64,000 bases of DNA from Sulfurimonas aquatica (GCF_017357825.1 NZ_CP046072.1:2604001-2668000); one strand, 5' to 3'. Counted from the stretch's first letter, positions 1 to 9,433 are shown. Notes: generated from the letters alone by a model not told the origin. Made by a program: numbers and translations.

Positions 1-478
1 CACCATCTAAAACAAATTTCTCCATCGCTTCATCAAATGATATTCGATCGGCCCCAGTCAGTCCATAATCATAGACTCCTTGTGCATTTTCAATATCATT
101 ATCTTTAAAACTACCACTCCATGCTACAACACCATTTTTGTCTATTATGTATACTTTATTTAATAACACCGAATAGGCATTTAAATAATCAGCTAACATT
201 TTTGGTTCTCCACTATACTCTTTAGTTAGAGTATCTCCGAGCACATATTTTACATTAGTATGTACATCCTGCTCTTGAACTTGCAACTCTGGTGTTGTTG
301 CAACCATAATATTTGGAAGCATAGCTTTTTCGACATGATTCATATCTGGATTAACTGGTTTTGCACCAGCACCTACACCAATAACATCTACTTTGCCAAG
401 ATAGGATTTTTCAGCGAAACATCCACTCATAAATAGAGTTATACCTGTTATGATTAACATATTAATTAGAGTTTTCAT
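1..478 (-). CDS. Putative lipoprotein, C-terminus outside the window
   Basis: This reading frame starts at ATG 478 on the minus strand and is still open at base 1, so only about 159 N-terminal residues are visible. The first 20 residues form a hydrophobic signal ending in a lipobox (FMSGC), which predicts an exported, lipid-anchored protein. An ideal Shine-Dalgarno (AAGGAGG) lies just before the start and fixes it. Further on there is a stretch (VYIIDKNGVVAWSGSF) resembling the core of thioredoxin-like or redoxin folds, where such a strand pair follows the active site, but no CxxC is present. The gene is divergent from mqnD. I do not recognise a specific family; function unknown. Confidence 0.7.
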   Translation of the reverse strand, partial: MKTLINMLIITGITLFMSGCFAEKSYLGKVDVIGVGAGAKPVNPDMNHVEKAMLPNIMVATTPELQVQEQDVHTNVKYVLGDTLTKEYSGEPKMLADYLNAYSVLLNKVYIIDKNGVVAWSGSFKDNDIENAQGVYDYGLTGADRISFDEAMEKFVLDG

Positions 479-615
479 AACATCCTCCTTATAGTTTGCT
501 TATACTTTACTTTACTCCTATATTTATTAAAGTTTATTTAAAACATCACTATTTATATTTGGATAAACAAGTAGAAAATAAGCTATTTTTATACTTATTA
601 GGTTAAAATCTACTT

Positions 616-1479
616 ATGAAAAAAACACTAATAGCACACTCCCCTGATGCCGATGATATATTTATGTACTATGCCATAAAGTTTGGTTGGGTAGATATGA
701 AAGATACTCACTTTGACAACATAGCAAAAGATATTCAAACCCTCAACGAAGATGCTTTAAATGGCGTTTATGACATTGTAGCTATTAGTTTTGCCCTTTA
801 TCCACATATCAAATCAGAGTATGCACCTCTTCGCACCGCTGTAAGTTTTGGAGAGGGATATGGACCAAAAGTTATTAAACGCAAGGGTGAAAGGTTAAAA
901 AGAAACTTCAAAGTAGCCCTGAGTGGAGAACACACCACCAATGCCATGCTATTTCGCATAGCATATCCTGAAGCTCGTGTTACCTATATGAACTTTTTAG
1001 ATATAGAACAAGCCGTTATAGATGGTGACGTTCATGCTGGTGTTTTAATACATGAGTCTATTTTAACTTATGCCAATGAGCTTGAAGTAGAACGTGAGAT
1101 GTGGGATATCTGGCAGGAGTTAGCAGGAAAAGAGCTGCCTCTTCCTCTTGGTGGCATGGCTATTCGTCGCTCACTTCCACTTACTAAGTCCATAGAGTAT
1201 GAAAATACGCTTACCAAAGCCGTTCAAGTAGCGCGAGATCATAAAGATAGACTCTCTAAAATGCTACTTGAACGCGACTTAGTTCGTATAGATGCGCAAA
1301 CTTTAGATAAATACTTAGAGCTCTATGCAAACGACGAGTCAATCACACTGAGTGCTATACAGTATGAAGCAATAAACAAGCTCTTTGAAATAGGTTATAA
1401 GCATGGATTTTATGATACTCCGGTAGATATAAAAGATTATCTAATCCCTACAGAGTACACTGAGCTTAGGAACTCTTAG
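616..1479 (+). CDS. mqnD: 1,4-dihydroxy-6-naphthoate synthase (MqnD)
   Basis: MqnD acts in the futalosine pathway to menaquinone, converting cyclic dehypoxanthinyl futalosine to 1,4-dihydroxy-6-naphthoate in the cytoplasm. The 287-residue length, the N-terminal HSPDADDIFMYYA block and the two-lobed periplasmic-binding-protein-like layout match the Campylobacterota form of the family. There is no signal peptide, which separates it from transporter binding proteins of the same fold. The pathway fits organisms of this group, which use menaquinone for respiration and lack the classical Men route. A possible -10 (TATACT, 590-595) lies upstream. The fliQ ATG follows its stop codon directly, so the two are probably co-transcribed. 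Confidence 0.9.
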   Translation: MKKTLIAHSPDADDIFMYYAIKFGWVDMKDTHFDNIAKDIQTLNEDALNGVYDIVAISFALYPHIKSEYAPLRTAVSFGEGYGPKVIKRKGERLKRNFKVALSGEHTTNAMLFRIAYPEARVTYMNFLDIEQAVIDGDVHAGVLIHESILTYANELEVEREMWDIWQELAGKELPLPLGGMAIRRSLPLTKSIEYENTLTKAVQVARDHKDRLSKMLLERDLVRIDAQTLDKYLELYANDESITLSAIQYEAINKLFEIGYKHGFYDTPVDIKDYLIPTEYTELRNS

Positions 1480-1746
1480 ATGGAAGCGAAACTAGTAGCA
1501 CTTGGCGTTGAAACATTTAAAATTGCTCTATTACTCGCTCTTCCTGGCCTTCTCACAGGTATGTTTTTAGGGCTAGCCGTAAGTATCTTTCAGGCTACAA
1601 CGCAGATAAATGAGATGACACTATCTTTCATCCCTAAAATTCTTGGCGTTGTTATCGTTATAGTTCTTACAATGCCATGGATGCTCAATGAGATGACTGA
1701 CTTTGCTACACATGTCTTTAACCTAATGCCTTCATTTGTTGAGTGA
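1480..1746 (+). CDS. fliQ: Flagellar export apparatus protein FliQ
   Basis: FliQ is a small inner-membrane component of the flagellar type III export gate, working with FliP, FliR, FlhA and FlhB. The 88-residue protein has two hydrophobic helices (about residues 15-38 and 52-75) joined by the conserved QATTQINEMTLSFIPK loop, which is diagnostic for the FliQ/SctS family. Length is standard. Its ATG immediately follows the mqnD stop, and its TGA overlaps the murB ATG by one base, so it is embedded in a non-flagellar operon. Scattered flagellar genes are common in Campylobacterota. It implies the organism is motile. No other flagellar gene is seen in the window. Confidence 0.95.
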   Translation: MEAKLVALGVETFKIALLLALPGLLTGMFLGLAVSIFQATTQINEMTLSFIPKILGVVIVIVLTMPWMLNEMTDFATHVFNLMPSFVE

Positions 1747-2558
1747 TGAAAACAAAAACTGTAAACTTTAAGAAATACTCCTCTTTTAAAATTGGTGATA
1801 CTTTTGAGGTTTCGCTTTTAGAGAATGATTTTTCTAATGTAAACGACTACTACCTAATAGGTTCTTGTAACAATACTCTTGTTAGCCCAAACCCTCCCGC
1901 TCTACTTATGCTTGATAAAATGTATGACTATATTAAAGTGGAAGATAATCTTATCAAGATTGGAGGAGCAACGCCATCTGGGAAAATTGCCTCTTTTTGT
2001 AAAAAAAACAATATTGCAAACTTTGAATTTGTCTCCCATCTTCCTGGAAAACTTGGAGGTCTTGTTTATATGAATGCAGGCCTTAAAGAGTATGAAATTT
2101 TCAATCATTTAGTAGAGATAAAAACAACAGACGGAACCAAAAAAAAAGATGAGATAAAATATGGCTACCGCTTTACAAATATCTCTTCGCCAATACTAGA
2201 AGCAACATTTGAGATTAGTTATGGGTTCGATAAAGACAAGGTAGAGATGTTTAAAAAGATGCGTTCAAACCAGCCCTCCACTCCAAGTGCCGGAAGTTGT
2301 TTTAAAAACCCTCCTGGAGATTATGCCGGACGACTTATAGAAGAAGTTGGACTCAAAGGAGTGCTTAAAGGTGATATGTGTTTTAGCCAAGAGCATGCAA
2401 ATTTTCTTGTAAACAATGGAGATGGAAAGTATGAAGATGCTATGTATCTTATAAAAGAGGCAAAAAAAAGGGTTTTTGAAAAGTTTGGGATTAAACTGGA
2501 GTGCGAGATAGTTATTTTAGATAAAAGAGAGATGAGTGACAAATCGTCACTCATATAA
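1746..2558 (+). CDS. murB: UDP-N-acetylenolpyruvoylglucosamine reductase (MurB)
   Basis: MurB is the FAD-dependent cytoplasmic enzyme that reduces UDP-GlcNAc-enolpyruvate to UDP-MurNAc in peptidoglycan synthesis. The protein is about 270 residues, the short form typical of Campylobacterota. The FAD-binding N-terminal half holds an LPGKLGGLVYMNAG segment in place of the usual GIPGxxGG. The conserved YGYRF arginine, the SAGSCFKNP block with the proton-donating serine, and a C-terminal glutamate (LECEIVIL) are all present. I prefer ATG 1746, which overlaps the fliQ stop, over the GTG at 1743. The 3' end of the gene also encodes a hairpin (2532-2554) that probably serves as a terminator. Confidence 0.93.
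   Translation: MKTKTVNFKKYSSFKIGDTFEVSLLENDFSNVNDYYLIGSCNNTLVSPNPPALLMLDKMYDYIKVEDNLIKIGGATPSGKIASFCKKNNIANFEFVSHLPGKLGGLVYMNAGLKEYEIFNHLVEIKTTDGTKKKDEIKYGYRFTNISSPILEATFEISYGFDKDKVEMFKKMRSNQPSTPSAGSCFKNPPGDYAGRLIEEVGLKGVLKGDMCFSQEHANFLVNNGDGKYEDAMYLIKEAKKRVFEKFGIKLECEIVILDKREMSDKSSLI
2532..2554 (-). terminator. Hairpin at murB 3' end, likely terminator for the convergent gene
   Basis: A perfect 9-bp stem (ATGAGTGAC paired with GTCACTCAT, 5-base loop) spans the last codons of murB. In the minus direction it lies just beyond the stop of the outer-membrane protein gene and is followed by a moderately T-rich run, so it best fits termination of that gene; it may act in both directions. Confidence 0.55.
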
Positions 2559-2563
2559 AGAGA

Positions 2564-3325
2564 TTAAAAACGTAGCATTAGACCTGCATAAACACCTGCA
2601 AAATCAAGTTTAAAGTCCACATCATCCGCTTCAGCAGTTTCAAATTTTTGAACTCTATATCCAATCTCAATACCCGGTTGAATAAGTGGAGTAATATCAA
2701 AAGTATAATCTACTTTTATTCTTGCATCATAAATTGTTGTAGATCCATAAGAGATATATTTTATATCTGCTTCTGCAGCTAAATCAGTAATAGGAAGTTG
2801 AAATCTCGTTCTTACATATCCCATAGGAATTGGTAGCATTTGAGCTTTATCATACTCTGTTCCAGTTGCACCAGCAGTAGTTAAAGTTGCATTAGCAACA
2901 TTGTAATTAAGATTTATCATTTTCAAGTCTACCCCTAAATCAAGAGTCAACCAAAAAGTGTTATCTAAAATATTGTAGTAAGGAATGATATCGTACTGAG
3001 TCATCTCTAAAGTAGACTTGCCTGCAGTAGCAGTAAAGCCAGCAAAACTACCTTTTGCTACACCTTCATTTGTCACACTTGCATATTCTAAACGTAAATT
3101 AGGAATAATAGGAACGAAATGTTTTACAAGTAACCAAGCATATCCCCCAGTGTTTTGAGTTTCTGAAGAAGTATCAGAACCAGTTAACCCACTATTACTT
3201 GACACAAGAGCACCAGATGGAGTTTGAGCCCACATACCTGCCCCAACTTCAGCTCTTAAAAAATCTGCACTCACACTCGTAGCTAACATCACACCTAATG
3301 CTAATGTACTTAATACTTTTTTCAT
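2564..3325 (-). CDS. Outer membrane beta-barrel protein
   Basis: The 253-residue protein begins with a clear Sec signal peptide (KKVLSTLALGVMLATSVSA, cleavage near residue 20). The rest consists of alternating beta-strand-like segments with aromatic girdles and ends in a terminal phenylalanine (YAGLMLRF), the usual outer-membrane insertion signal. It resembles the TIGR04219-type outer-membrane proteins common in Campylobacterota and other marine proteobacteria, whose function is unknown. It is transcribed alone, convergent with murB, with AGGTG just before the start as ribosome-binding site. A transport or structural role is possible but cannot be read from the sequence. Confidence 0.75.
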   Translation of the reverse strand: MKKVLSTLALGVMLATSVSADFLRAEVGAGMWAQTPSGALVSSNSGLTGSDTSSETQNTGGYAWLLVKHFVPIIPNLRLEYASVTNEGVAKGSFAGFTATAGKSTLEMTQYDIIPYYNILDNTFWLTLDLGVDLKMINLNYNVANATLTTAGATGTEYDKAQMLPIPMGYVRTRFQLPITDLAAEADIKYISYGSTTIYDARIKVDYTFDITPLIQPGIEIGYRVQKFETAEADDVDFKLDFAGVYAGLMLRF

Positions 3326-3508
3326 ATCTTACACCTTTTTATATTTTTGTAGATTATACCAAACTCTCTTACTCTCAAACATTAAATGAATATCTGTAAA
3401 ATTAATAATATTAGAAAAGTAAACGGATTGAATAGTAAAAATGAGTTTTAAAAAAGTTGAAGAAGAGCTTTACTACCCAAGAGGGCAGTAGGAGTAAATA
3501 ATAAGGGC

Positions 3509-4012
3509 TTAGCTTACTGCAGCGATTGCAGCATCGTAGTTAGGCTCTTCAGTGATCTCTGGAACGATCTCTTTGTAAGTTACAACACCTTCTTCGTTTA
3601 CTGCGAAGATTGCACGACATGTAACACCAGCAAGAACAGAACCACCAAGTAGTACACCGTAAGCATTAGCGAAATCTTTGTTTCTAAAGTCAGAAGTAAC
3701 AGTTAAGTCATTGATTCCCTCAGCTTGACAAAAACGTCCAGAAGCAAATGGTAAGTCAAGAGAAACGATAGTTGCAGCAACACCTTCTAATGCAGAAGCT
3801 TTAGAGTTAAAGTTACGAGTTTCAGTAGCACATACACCTGTGTCTAATGAAGGAACAACGATAATAAGTTGCTTTTTACCTTGAGCTCCACCAACTACTA
3901 CATCACCTAAACCATCAGAGTTTACAACTGTAACTTCTGGTGCTTTATCACCTACATTTACTTCATTTCCTAATAATTCTACGTCTGTACCTTTGAACTT
4001 TGTAGTTGCCAT
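3509..4012 (-). CDS. tpx: Thiol peroxidase (Tpx)
   Basis: Tpx is an atypical 2-Cys peroxiredoxin that reduces hydrogen peroxide and alkyl hydroperoxides using thioredoxin. At 167 residues the length is standard. The peroxidatic cysteine is in the PSLDTGVCATETRNF motif (about residue 62) and the resolving cysteine in SGRFCQAEG (about residue 95), both placed as in E. coli Tpx. There is no signal peptide, although some family members are periplasmic, so I infer a cytoplasmic enzyme. A strong Shine-Dalgarno (AAGGAG) precedes the start. About 100 bases separate it from tsaD upstream, enough for its own promoter. It probably helps this sulfide- and oxygen-exposed organism manage peroxides. Confidence 0.95.
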   Translation of the reverse strand: MATTKFKGTDVELLGNEVNVGDKAPEVTVVNSDGLGDVVVGGAQGKKQLIIVVPSLDTGVCATETRNFNSKASALEGVAATIVSLDLPFASGRFCQAEGINDLTVTSDFRNKDFANAYGVLLGGSVLAGVTCRAIFAVNEEGVVTYKEIVPEITEEPNYDAAIAAVS

Positions 4013-4113
4013 TGGGGCTCCTTGTTATTTTTAATTTCAAGAAGTATATTTGAAATCGGATAATAATCCTCTTATTTCCAAACCAAACAGTTTATCATAA
4101 GTCTTGTTTAAGA

Positions 4114-5097
4114 CTATATGTTACTTTTAGGAGAAATATCCAATGAGTCAAGAGCACTAAACATCTTTTGTTTATACATCTCCACCCCTACTCGTCCAAT
4201 CATAGCTGCATTATCGGAACAGTACTTTAACTCACTCAATAGTAAAGTAGCGTTATGAGGTTTCAAAAGTTCTTCTATTTGTGAACGCAAGTAAAGGTTC
4301 GCACTTGCGCCTCCAACTATGGCAAAAGTTTTTGGTCTTACTGTTTTAAAGTACTTCTTTAGTTTCATAGTTATATGTTTTGTAGCAATATGCTCAAATG
4401 AAGCTGCGATATCTTTGTACTGAGACTTATCTTCACCTGCATCTTCTACCGCTAAACGCACAGCATTTTTAAGACCAGAATAAGAAAATGCGATAAGAGG
4501 CGATTGATGTAGAGGAACCGTAAAGTTATGAGAAAGTCTATCTCCATCTTTTGCAAGTTCTTGAATTAAAGGACCACCGGGATAACCTAAGCCCATCATT
4601 TTTGCAGACTTGTCAAAACTCTCTCCAAAACTATCATCCATACTTTTTGCAACTGTTTTTATATCTGTTAAACTTTTTACTTCCATCACCTGAGTATGAC
4701 CACCAGACACCAGCAAGACTGTAAGAGGAAAAACAGTCTCTTTTTCTATAAAAAGTGAGTATATATGTCCTACTAAATGATTTACGCCAATTAAAGGGAT
4801 ATTTAGAGCTACTGCTATAGCCTTAGCCATAGTTACTCCCTCTACAAGAGTAACGGCAAGTCCAGGAGTAGAAGTAACCGCAACCGCCTTTAAATCTTTA
4901 AAATAGGGCTCACACTCTTGGAGTATTTTAGGTAAAGCTTCAGCATGAAGACGGGCAGCAAGCTCAGGGACTACACCACCATAAACACTATGCTCTAACT
5001 CCTGACTTATTTTTTTATGAAAAAGAAGCTTATTTGTTGCAATTTCAGTGATAGCTATAGCACTATCATCGCAAGAACTCTCTATACTTAAAATCAT
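4114..5097 (-). CDS. tsaD: tRNA N6-threonylcarbamoyladenosine transferase TsaD
   Basis: TsaD (Gcp/YgjD/Kae1) transfers the threonylcarbamoyl group to A37 of ANN-decoding tRNAs, working with TsaB, TsaE and TsaC. The 327-residue ASKHA-fold protein shows the N-terminal [12 protein letters not shown] phosphate loop, the metal-binding HAEALP and NHLVGHIYS histidines, the SGGHTQ nucleotide motif and the C-terminal GGASAN and CSDNAAMIG blocks. It is essential in most bacteria. Only 11 bases separate it from the restriction endonuclease gene upstream, so it may share that transcript. A small 6-bp hairpin overlaps its stop codon at 4100-4115 but has no good T-tract. Confidence 0.96.
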   Translation of the reverse strand: MILSIESSCDDSAIAITEIATNKLLFHKKISQELEHSVYGGVVPELAARLHAEALPKILQECEPYFKDLKAVAVTSTPGLAVTLVEGVTMAKAIAVALNIPLIGVNHLVGHIYSLFIEKETVFPLTVLLVSGGHTQVMEVKSLTDIKTVAKSMDDSFGESFDKSAKMMGLGYPGGPLIQELAKDGDRLSHNFTVPLHQSPLIAFSYSGLKNAVRLAVEDAGEDKSQYKDIAASFEHIATKHITMKLKKYFKTVRPKTFAIVGGASANLYLRSQIEELLKPHNATLLLSELKYCSDNAAMIGRVGVEMYKQKMFSALDSLDISPKSNI

Positions 5098-5108
5098 TTT
5101 ATTCCCCT

Positions 5109-6203
5109 TTATGAGCAGTTGTACATTTTATGTAGCTCGTCCAATGTCACACTATTTGCTATCATAAAAGCGCTATTTACTCTATATACTTTTGATAGTA
5201 TCTCTGTTTTATCATCTGCTGAGTGTATCTCTCTATGGCAGGTTGGACATAAAGAGACAATATTCTCTACATCATCTAAATCAAACCTATAGTTCTTTTG
5301 CTGAAACATCGGTATAACATGATGTCCTTCAACATAATTGTATCCTTTAGATACAAAGGTCTCATGATTTTTATCTACTTTACAACTGTAGCCATCTCTA
5401 CTCTTTGCTTGTAAAATCAATCTTGCATCGCGTTTATAGCGCTCATGTGCCGTGTTGTCATCAAGCTGGCATAGAAGAGTATCATCATTAAAAAAGAATG
5501 ATTCAAGGGATAAATTTTTATAAAGAACTTCTACCTCTTCATAAATATCCTCAGCTACAAAATAGTTCTTTTCTTTTTTCAAAATCCCTATATCAACAAG
5601 AGAGTTTATAACCCATGTATAAAACTTATCGTATGGCAACTCTTTTTGAATTTTTTCTAAACTCTTCTCTTTTAAGTAAAGGGCCAAATCATCATATTCT
5701 CTTAAATAAACAAGTTGCTTAATTAAAAACTCTTTACTCAGCCCTCTCTCTTTTTCAAGTAGTAGAAGTTTAAAGAGAATCCTAAAAGGGAAGAGTTGTA
5801 GTTTTATTTTTTGAGTCCCTAGATTTGGATACTTAGTATTATCTAGCTGATTTAAAACATACTTTTTACATTTAACATACTCACCTAACTCATAGAAGTG
5901 TAAAAATTTATCACCCTCTAATGTTAGCTCTATTAGTTTACTCGAACTTATTTTGATAAAACCGAGAAAGAGTAAGGGGCGAAAAAAATGTGCTGGGGTT
6001 GATTTGTTTTTTTCATACTCTGTAGAGTCTTGTAAGTAAGCTTTTATCTCTCTTTCAAACATACTCTGAGATACTTTTTTCTTCTCTTGTATATATTTGA
6101 GTACATGAATACTTCTCGTATTCATGTAGCTCCCCTGACCTAAAGGAGCATCAAATACCTTTGCATTCCCAGGGGCCTGCCATCTATATTGATTTGTTGG
6201 CAT
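5109..6203 (-). CDS. HNH-family restriction endonuclease
   Basis: The 364-residue protein is probably the cutting partner of the adjacent DNA methyltransferase. Its C-terminal third (about residues 270-335) has a full HNH nuclease motif: a first cysteine (YSCKVDKNH), [11 protein letters not shown], an asparagine in [16 protein letters not shown], and the closing histidine. The CPTC and earlier Cys suggest a structural zinc site. The N-terminal two thirds lack a domain I can name and look helical, probably the DNA-recognition part. It overlaps the methyltransferase by one base, which implies coupled translation, and is placed after it so the methylase is made first. The target sequence cannot be read from the protein. 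Confidence 0.8.
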   Translation of the reverse strand: MPTNQYRWQAPGNAKVFDAPLGQGSYMNTRSIHVLKYIQEKKKVSQSMFEREIKAYLQDSTEYEKNKSTPAHFFRPLLFLGFIKISSSKLIELTLEGDKFLHFYELGEYVKCKKYVLNQLDNTKYPNLGTQKIKLQLFPFRILFKLLLLEKERGLSKEFLIKQLVYLREYDDLALYLKEKSLEKIQKELPYDKFYTWVINSLVDIGILKKEKNYFVAEDIYEEVEVLYKNLSLESFFFNDDTLLCQLDDNTAHERYKRDARLILQAKSRDGYSCKVDKNHETFVSKGYNYVEGHHVIPMFQQKNYRFDLDDVENIVSLCPTCHREIHSADDKTEILSKVYRVNSAFMIANSVTLDELHKMYNCS

Positions 6204-7249
6204 TATTTCTTTGGAATAGTTGAGAGAAGTCTATCTATGAGTCGTGGAGGCACTCCCTCGCCTATCACTTGACGAATAAGATTTTCACTTGCCCACTCAG
6301 GAGGTGTCCAATCATCAGGTAAGCCCGTCAAAATAAAAATCTCTTTAAGTGTTAAAACACGAGCGTCTGAGAATGTACCATCTTTCTTTTGACGACCGGG
6401 ATGGACATTGTTTTGGCTTGAAACTGAACCATTTGCCATTGTAATGGTAGGTGCTGGCTTATCCCACTCTATGCGTTTATAAGTTGTATCATAACCTTTT
6501 ATTCGCGTTCCATCTACTTTTTTTGGATAGTGCACCTTGTTATGTAGAGCAGTTTTTCCTGTTGGAGTATGCTTTAAAAAACTAATATGTCTCGCATTAT
6601 GTACTTTTGCTCTATGAAAAATTATGTCTGAACTCTCTCCACTCTCTAATGGTGGGAGATGTTCTATCATTTGGCGAACAGTTAGTTTCTCTTCTTTAGG
6701 TGGTAAATCCCATTTCTTCAGTTTTGAGATAAGATATATAGCGCGTTTGCGACTTTGTGGCGTTCCATAATCAGCTGCATCAACAACTACTGGATTGATG
6801 ATGTAACCTAAAGGTTCTAGCTCTTTTTTAATAAAGTCACTTATCTTTATCTTTTCACCCTTATGCACAAGATAAGTTTTTAAAACTTTTGGTACATTTT
6901 CTATAAGTATGTTTGTCGGTTTAAGCTCTTGGGCAAGCTTTATAACATACTTGATAAGAGAGTTTCGTGGATCGTCCTCTTGCATCTTTCCAGCAAGACT
7001 CATCCCTTGACATGGAGGTGTGGCAATAAGAAAGTCACACTTTTGTTTTTTTGCTTCTTTTGCAACTGCATTAAAAACTTCATCACTTGTGATATCGCCT
7101 TGAATCATCTTACATTCTTTATGCATCTGTTGATGAAACTCTGCTCTATTTTTAAGTAGTTCATTTGCTACAGTGATTTTTATATCATGATTATTAATGT
7201 AAGTTTCTGCTATTCCCACATTTGCAAAGAGTGAGACACCATTTATCAT
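6203..7249 (-). CDS. DNA (cytosine-5) methyltransferase
   Basis: This 348-residue enzyme should methylate cytosine at the C5 position in a specific DNA site and protect it from the neighbouring HNH nuclease. The ordered C5-methylase motifs are visible: motif I in a variant form (LFANVGIAET), motif IV PPCQGMSLAGK with the catalytic cysteine, motif VI ENVP, motif VIII YGTPQSRKRA, motif IX around LTLKEIFILTGLP, and motif X as IGEGVPPRLID. A short variable region between VIII and IX would set specificity. The start codon overlaps the dxr stop, so translation is probably coupled to a housekeeping operon. The pair is a type II restriction-modification system. Confidence 0.9.
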   Translation of the reverse strand: MINGVSLFANVGIAETYINNHDIKITVANELLKNRAEFHQQMHKECKMIQGDITSDEVFNAVAKEAKKQKCDFLIATPPCQGMSLAGKMQEDDPRNSLIKYVIKLAQELKPTNILIENVPKVLKTYLVHKGEKIKISDFIKKELEPLGYIINPVVVDAADYGTPQSRKRAIYLISKLKKWDLPPKEEKLTVRQMIEHLPPLESGESSDIIFHRAKVHNARHISFLKHTPTGKTALHNKVHYPKKVDGTRIKGYDTTYKRIEWDKPAPTITMANGSVSSQNNVHPGRQKKDGTFSDARVLTLKEIFILTGLPDDWTPPEWASENLIRQVIGEGVPPRLIDRLLSTIPKK

Positions 7250-8340
7250 ATTTTACCCTTCACGAAAGCCCTAACTTCCTCATCGATAAGAAAAACCTCT
7301 TCAATACTTTTAGGAAGTTGTGTAAACTTCTCAAATGCTCTAATAATATCTTTACTAATATCCATAAAACCTATCTCTTTATTTATAAATTTCTCAATCG
7401 CTGCTTCATTAGCTGCATTTACCACTGCACCTCGAGCGGGATTTTTTAGAAGCTCTTTTTTTATCTCCCATACAGGGTATCTATCAGTAGTAATCTCGCG
7501 AAACTCTAAAGAACCAACTTTAAGTAAATCAACATGTGAGAGTATATTTTCATCCATTTTTTGATTTAGGGCATATGCTATTGGCAACTGCATAGAAGCA
7601 TGAGCTAAGTGAGCTGTAGTTGAACCATCTTTAAAGTCTATAAGAGCGTGAATAAGAGACTTTGTTTCTATGATAGCATCAAACTCACTTACTCCATTTG
7701 TGCCCTCCCCAAAAAGCCATCGCGCCTCTAAGAGTTCAAACATTTTGTTTACCATAGTAGCTGAGTCTATAGTTATCTTTTGACCCATAGACCAGTTTGG
7801 ATGATTTTGAGTGTCTGCAAGTGTAGCATTTTGAAGTTTTTTAATATCCCAGTCACGAAAAGCACCACCACTTGCTGTGATAATCATCTTGCTAACAGGT
7901 CTATCTTGGAGTAGATACCACAGACCAAAATGCTCACTATCAATGGGTTGAATCTGCTTGGGATCTATAAAAGCACCACAAGCAACTAAACTCTCTTTAT
8001 TTGCTAGAGCTACTTTTTTATTGCACTCTATAGCTTTGAGAGTTGGAGCTAAACCTAAAAAACCCACAAGTGCATTGACAACTAAAGAGCTTGAAGCATC
8101 TTCAATTATCTCTAAAATAGCTTCACTTCCAGAATAAACACGAGAGTGATTGACTAAAGAAATATCCTCTTTATCTGCTATAACTACGACTTTTGGATTG
8201 TGCTCTTTTATCTGCTCGTTCAGGAGTTTGATATTTTTTCCACAAACTAAAACCTCAACAGAAATACCAAATTTTTTTGCGACTATAAGTGTATTTACAC
8301 CAATAGAGCCCGTTGAGCCAAGAAGTATCAAATTAGACAA
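7246..8340 (-). CDS. dxr: 1-deoxy-D-xylulose 5-phosphate reductoisomerase
   Basis: Dxr (IspC) makes 2-C-methyl-D-erythritol 4-phosphate, the committed step of the MEP isoprenoid pathway, using NADPH and a divalent metal. The 364-residue protein has the N-terminal GSTGSIG NADPH loop, the ANKESLV motif, the metal/substrate region IDSEHFGLW with the acidic residues, the ITASGGAFRDW loop, and the NHPNWSMGQKITIDSATM signature. Length is slightly short but typical for this phylum. It overlaps cdsA by 8 bases upstream and the DNA methylase start downstream. The cdsA-dxr order is common in Campylobacterota; the methylase/nuclease pair following it is the unusual part. Confidence 0.96.
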   Translation of the reverse strand: MSNLILLGSTGSIGVNTLIVAKKFGISVEVLVCGKNIKLLNEQIKEHNPKVVVIADKEDISLVNHSRVYSGSEAILEIIEDASSSLVVNALVGFLGLAPTLKAIECNKKVALANKESLVACGAFIDPKQIQPIDSEHFGLWYLLQDRPVSKMIITASGGAFRDWDIKKLQNATLADTQNHPNWSMGQKITIDSATMVNKMFELLEARWLFGEGTNGVSEFDAIIETKSLIHALIDFKDGSTTAHLAHASMQLPIAYALNQKMDENILSHVDLLKVGSLEFREITTDRYPVWEIKKELLKNPARGAVVNAANEAAIEKFINKEIGFMDISKDIIRAFEKFTQLPKSIEEVFLIDEEVRAFVKGKI

Positions 8341-9088
8341 GTCCTCTTAAAAGAACAAGCATAACAATCCCAGCAAAAAGGTAACCGTCAATGCGGTCGA
8401 GAATTCCACCATGACCAGGTAAAATATCTCCACTATCTTTTACGTCTGCCCCACGTTTAAGTGAGCTCTCAAAAAGATCACCAAATATAGAACTCACAGC
8501 AACCATAAAAGAGACTACAAACGCCACTCCAACATCTACAATACTCAGGCCAACAAACATACCACCTAGAGTTGCAACGGCTATACCACCGACAACGCCT
8601 TCCATGGTTTTATTTGGACTTGTCTCACTAAACTGAGTTTTTCCTATGCTTTTTCCAACCGCATAAGCGCCAACGTCAGTAAGAGCAACCACGGCGAGTA
8701 ACCAAAGAAGTGATAGTACACCATACTCTTGATACATTGTGAAAATAAAAAGCATTCCCGCAGTTGGATAAATAAATGGAAGGAAATCTTTCCATACAAA
8801 CTCTTTGTTAAACGCCACTACACTCGCATATGCAATACCCGCCAACATAAAGAGATCATCCCCATAAGGATAAACACCAGCAACTATCCATAAGCCAGCA
8901 GCATATGGTAAAAGATTGTCTTTCTCTACTCCAAACAGAGCTGATGCTTCCTTAAATGCTAGAAGATATATTGCGCCAAAAACAAACCATGTAAGAAAAA
9001 AGTTGTCTATATAACCTATACCTATTACAGCGACTAAAAGGACTAAGCCTGTGATAATTCTCTCTTTGTGATCTTCAAAAATACTCAT
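8333..9088 (-). CDS. cdsA: Phosphatidate cytidylyltransferase CdsA
   Basis: CdsA is an integral inner-membrane enzyme that makes CDP-diacylglycerol from phosphatidic acid and CTP, the precursor of all phospholipid head groups here. The 251-residue protein is mostly hydrophobic with about seven to eight membrane segments and carries the C-terminal family signature: SIFGDLFESSLKRGADVKDSGDILPGHGGILDRIDG, cited here only for its position at about residues 200-235, with the acidic metal ligands. It overlaps dxr by 8 bases, a classic lipid and isoprenoid operon. Nothing unusual is seen in it. Confidence 0.95.
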   Translation of the reverse strand: MSIFEDHKERIITGLVLLVAVIGIGYIDNFFLTWFVFGAIYLLAFKEASALFGVEKDNLLPYAAGLWIVAGVYPYGDDLFMLAGIAYASVVAFNKEFVWKDFLPFIYPTAGMLFIFTMYQEYGVLSLLWLLAVVALTDVGAYAVGKSIGKTQFSETSPNKTMEGVVGGIAVATLGGMFVGLSIVDVGVAFVVSFMVAVSSIFGDLFESSLKRGADVKDSGDILPGHGGILDRIDGYLFAGIVMLVLLRGLV

Positions 9089-9129
9089 AAAAAAATCCTA
9101 TTAACATTTATATGAGAGATTATATCTAA

Positions 9130-9432
9130 TCAGACTTTAATATCCAATCTATGAAGAGGTTGAACTTCTTCTTCCTCCTCTTCATCATCCTCTTTTTTGC
9201 TTCTTTTAGTCTCTCTATCTGCTTCATCACGTGTGTGATCTTTATCTTCATCTACCTCTTGGTTCTCTTCAGTAGGACGAACTTCAAGGACTTTTTCATC
9301 CTTTTCATTAGCAGCAGCTTGAGCGACCATATTTTGAAAATCTATTCTATTATTGTGAGCATTTGCAGCAGCACTCGCAACGGGAGTCATCTGATTTGTA
9401 AATATTGCACTTCCAACAGGACCAATCGCCAT
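9130..9432 (-). CDS. Small acidic protein of unknown function
   Basis: A 100-residue protein I cannot assign. The N-terminal half is rich in Ala, Asn and Gln with a conserved-looking start (MAIGPVGSAIF). The C-terminal half is highly charged, with a run of acidic residues (DDEEEEEEV) interleaved with Lys and Arg, and should be disordered. There is no signal peptide or membrane segment. It lies 1 base from the NFACT gene stop upstream and about 40 bases from cdsA, so it is probably in the same transcript. The frame is convincing because the composition is protein-like and the gene fits snugly between neighbours. It could be a small regulatory or flagellum-associated protein, but nothing proves that. 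Confidence 0.65.
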   Translation of the reverse strand: MAIGPVGSAIFTNQMTPVASAAANAHNNRIDFQNMVAQAAANEKDEKVLEVRPTEENQEVDEDKDHTRDEADRETKRSKKEDDEEEEEEVQPLHRLDIKV

Positions 9433-9433
9433 C

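Noticed and set aside
3455-3495. Terminator hairpin after tpx
   Set aside because: The stem around ACTACCC/GGGCAGT has a mismatch in the middle and no good T-run, so I did not list it.
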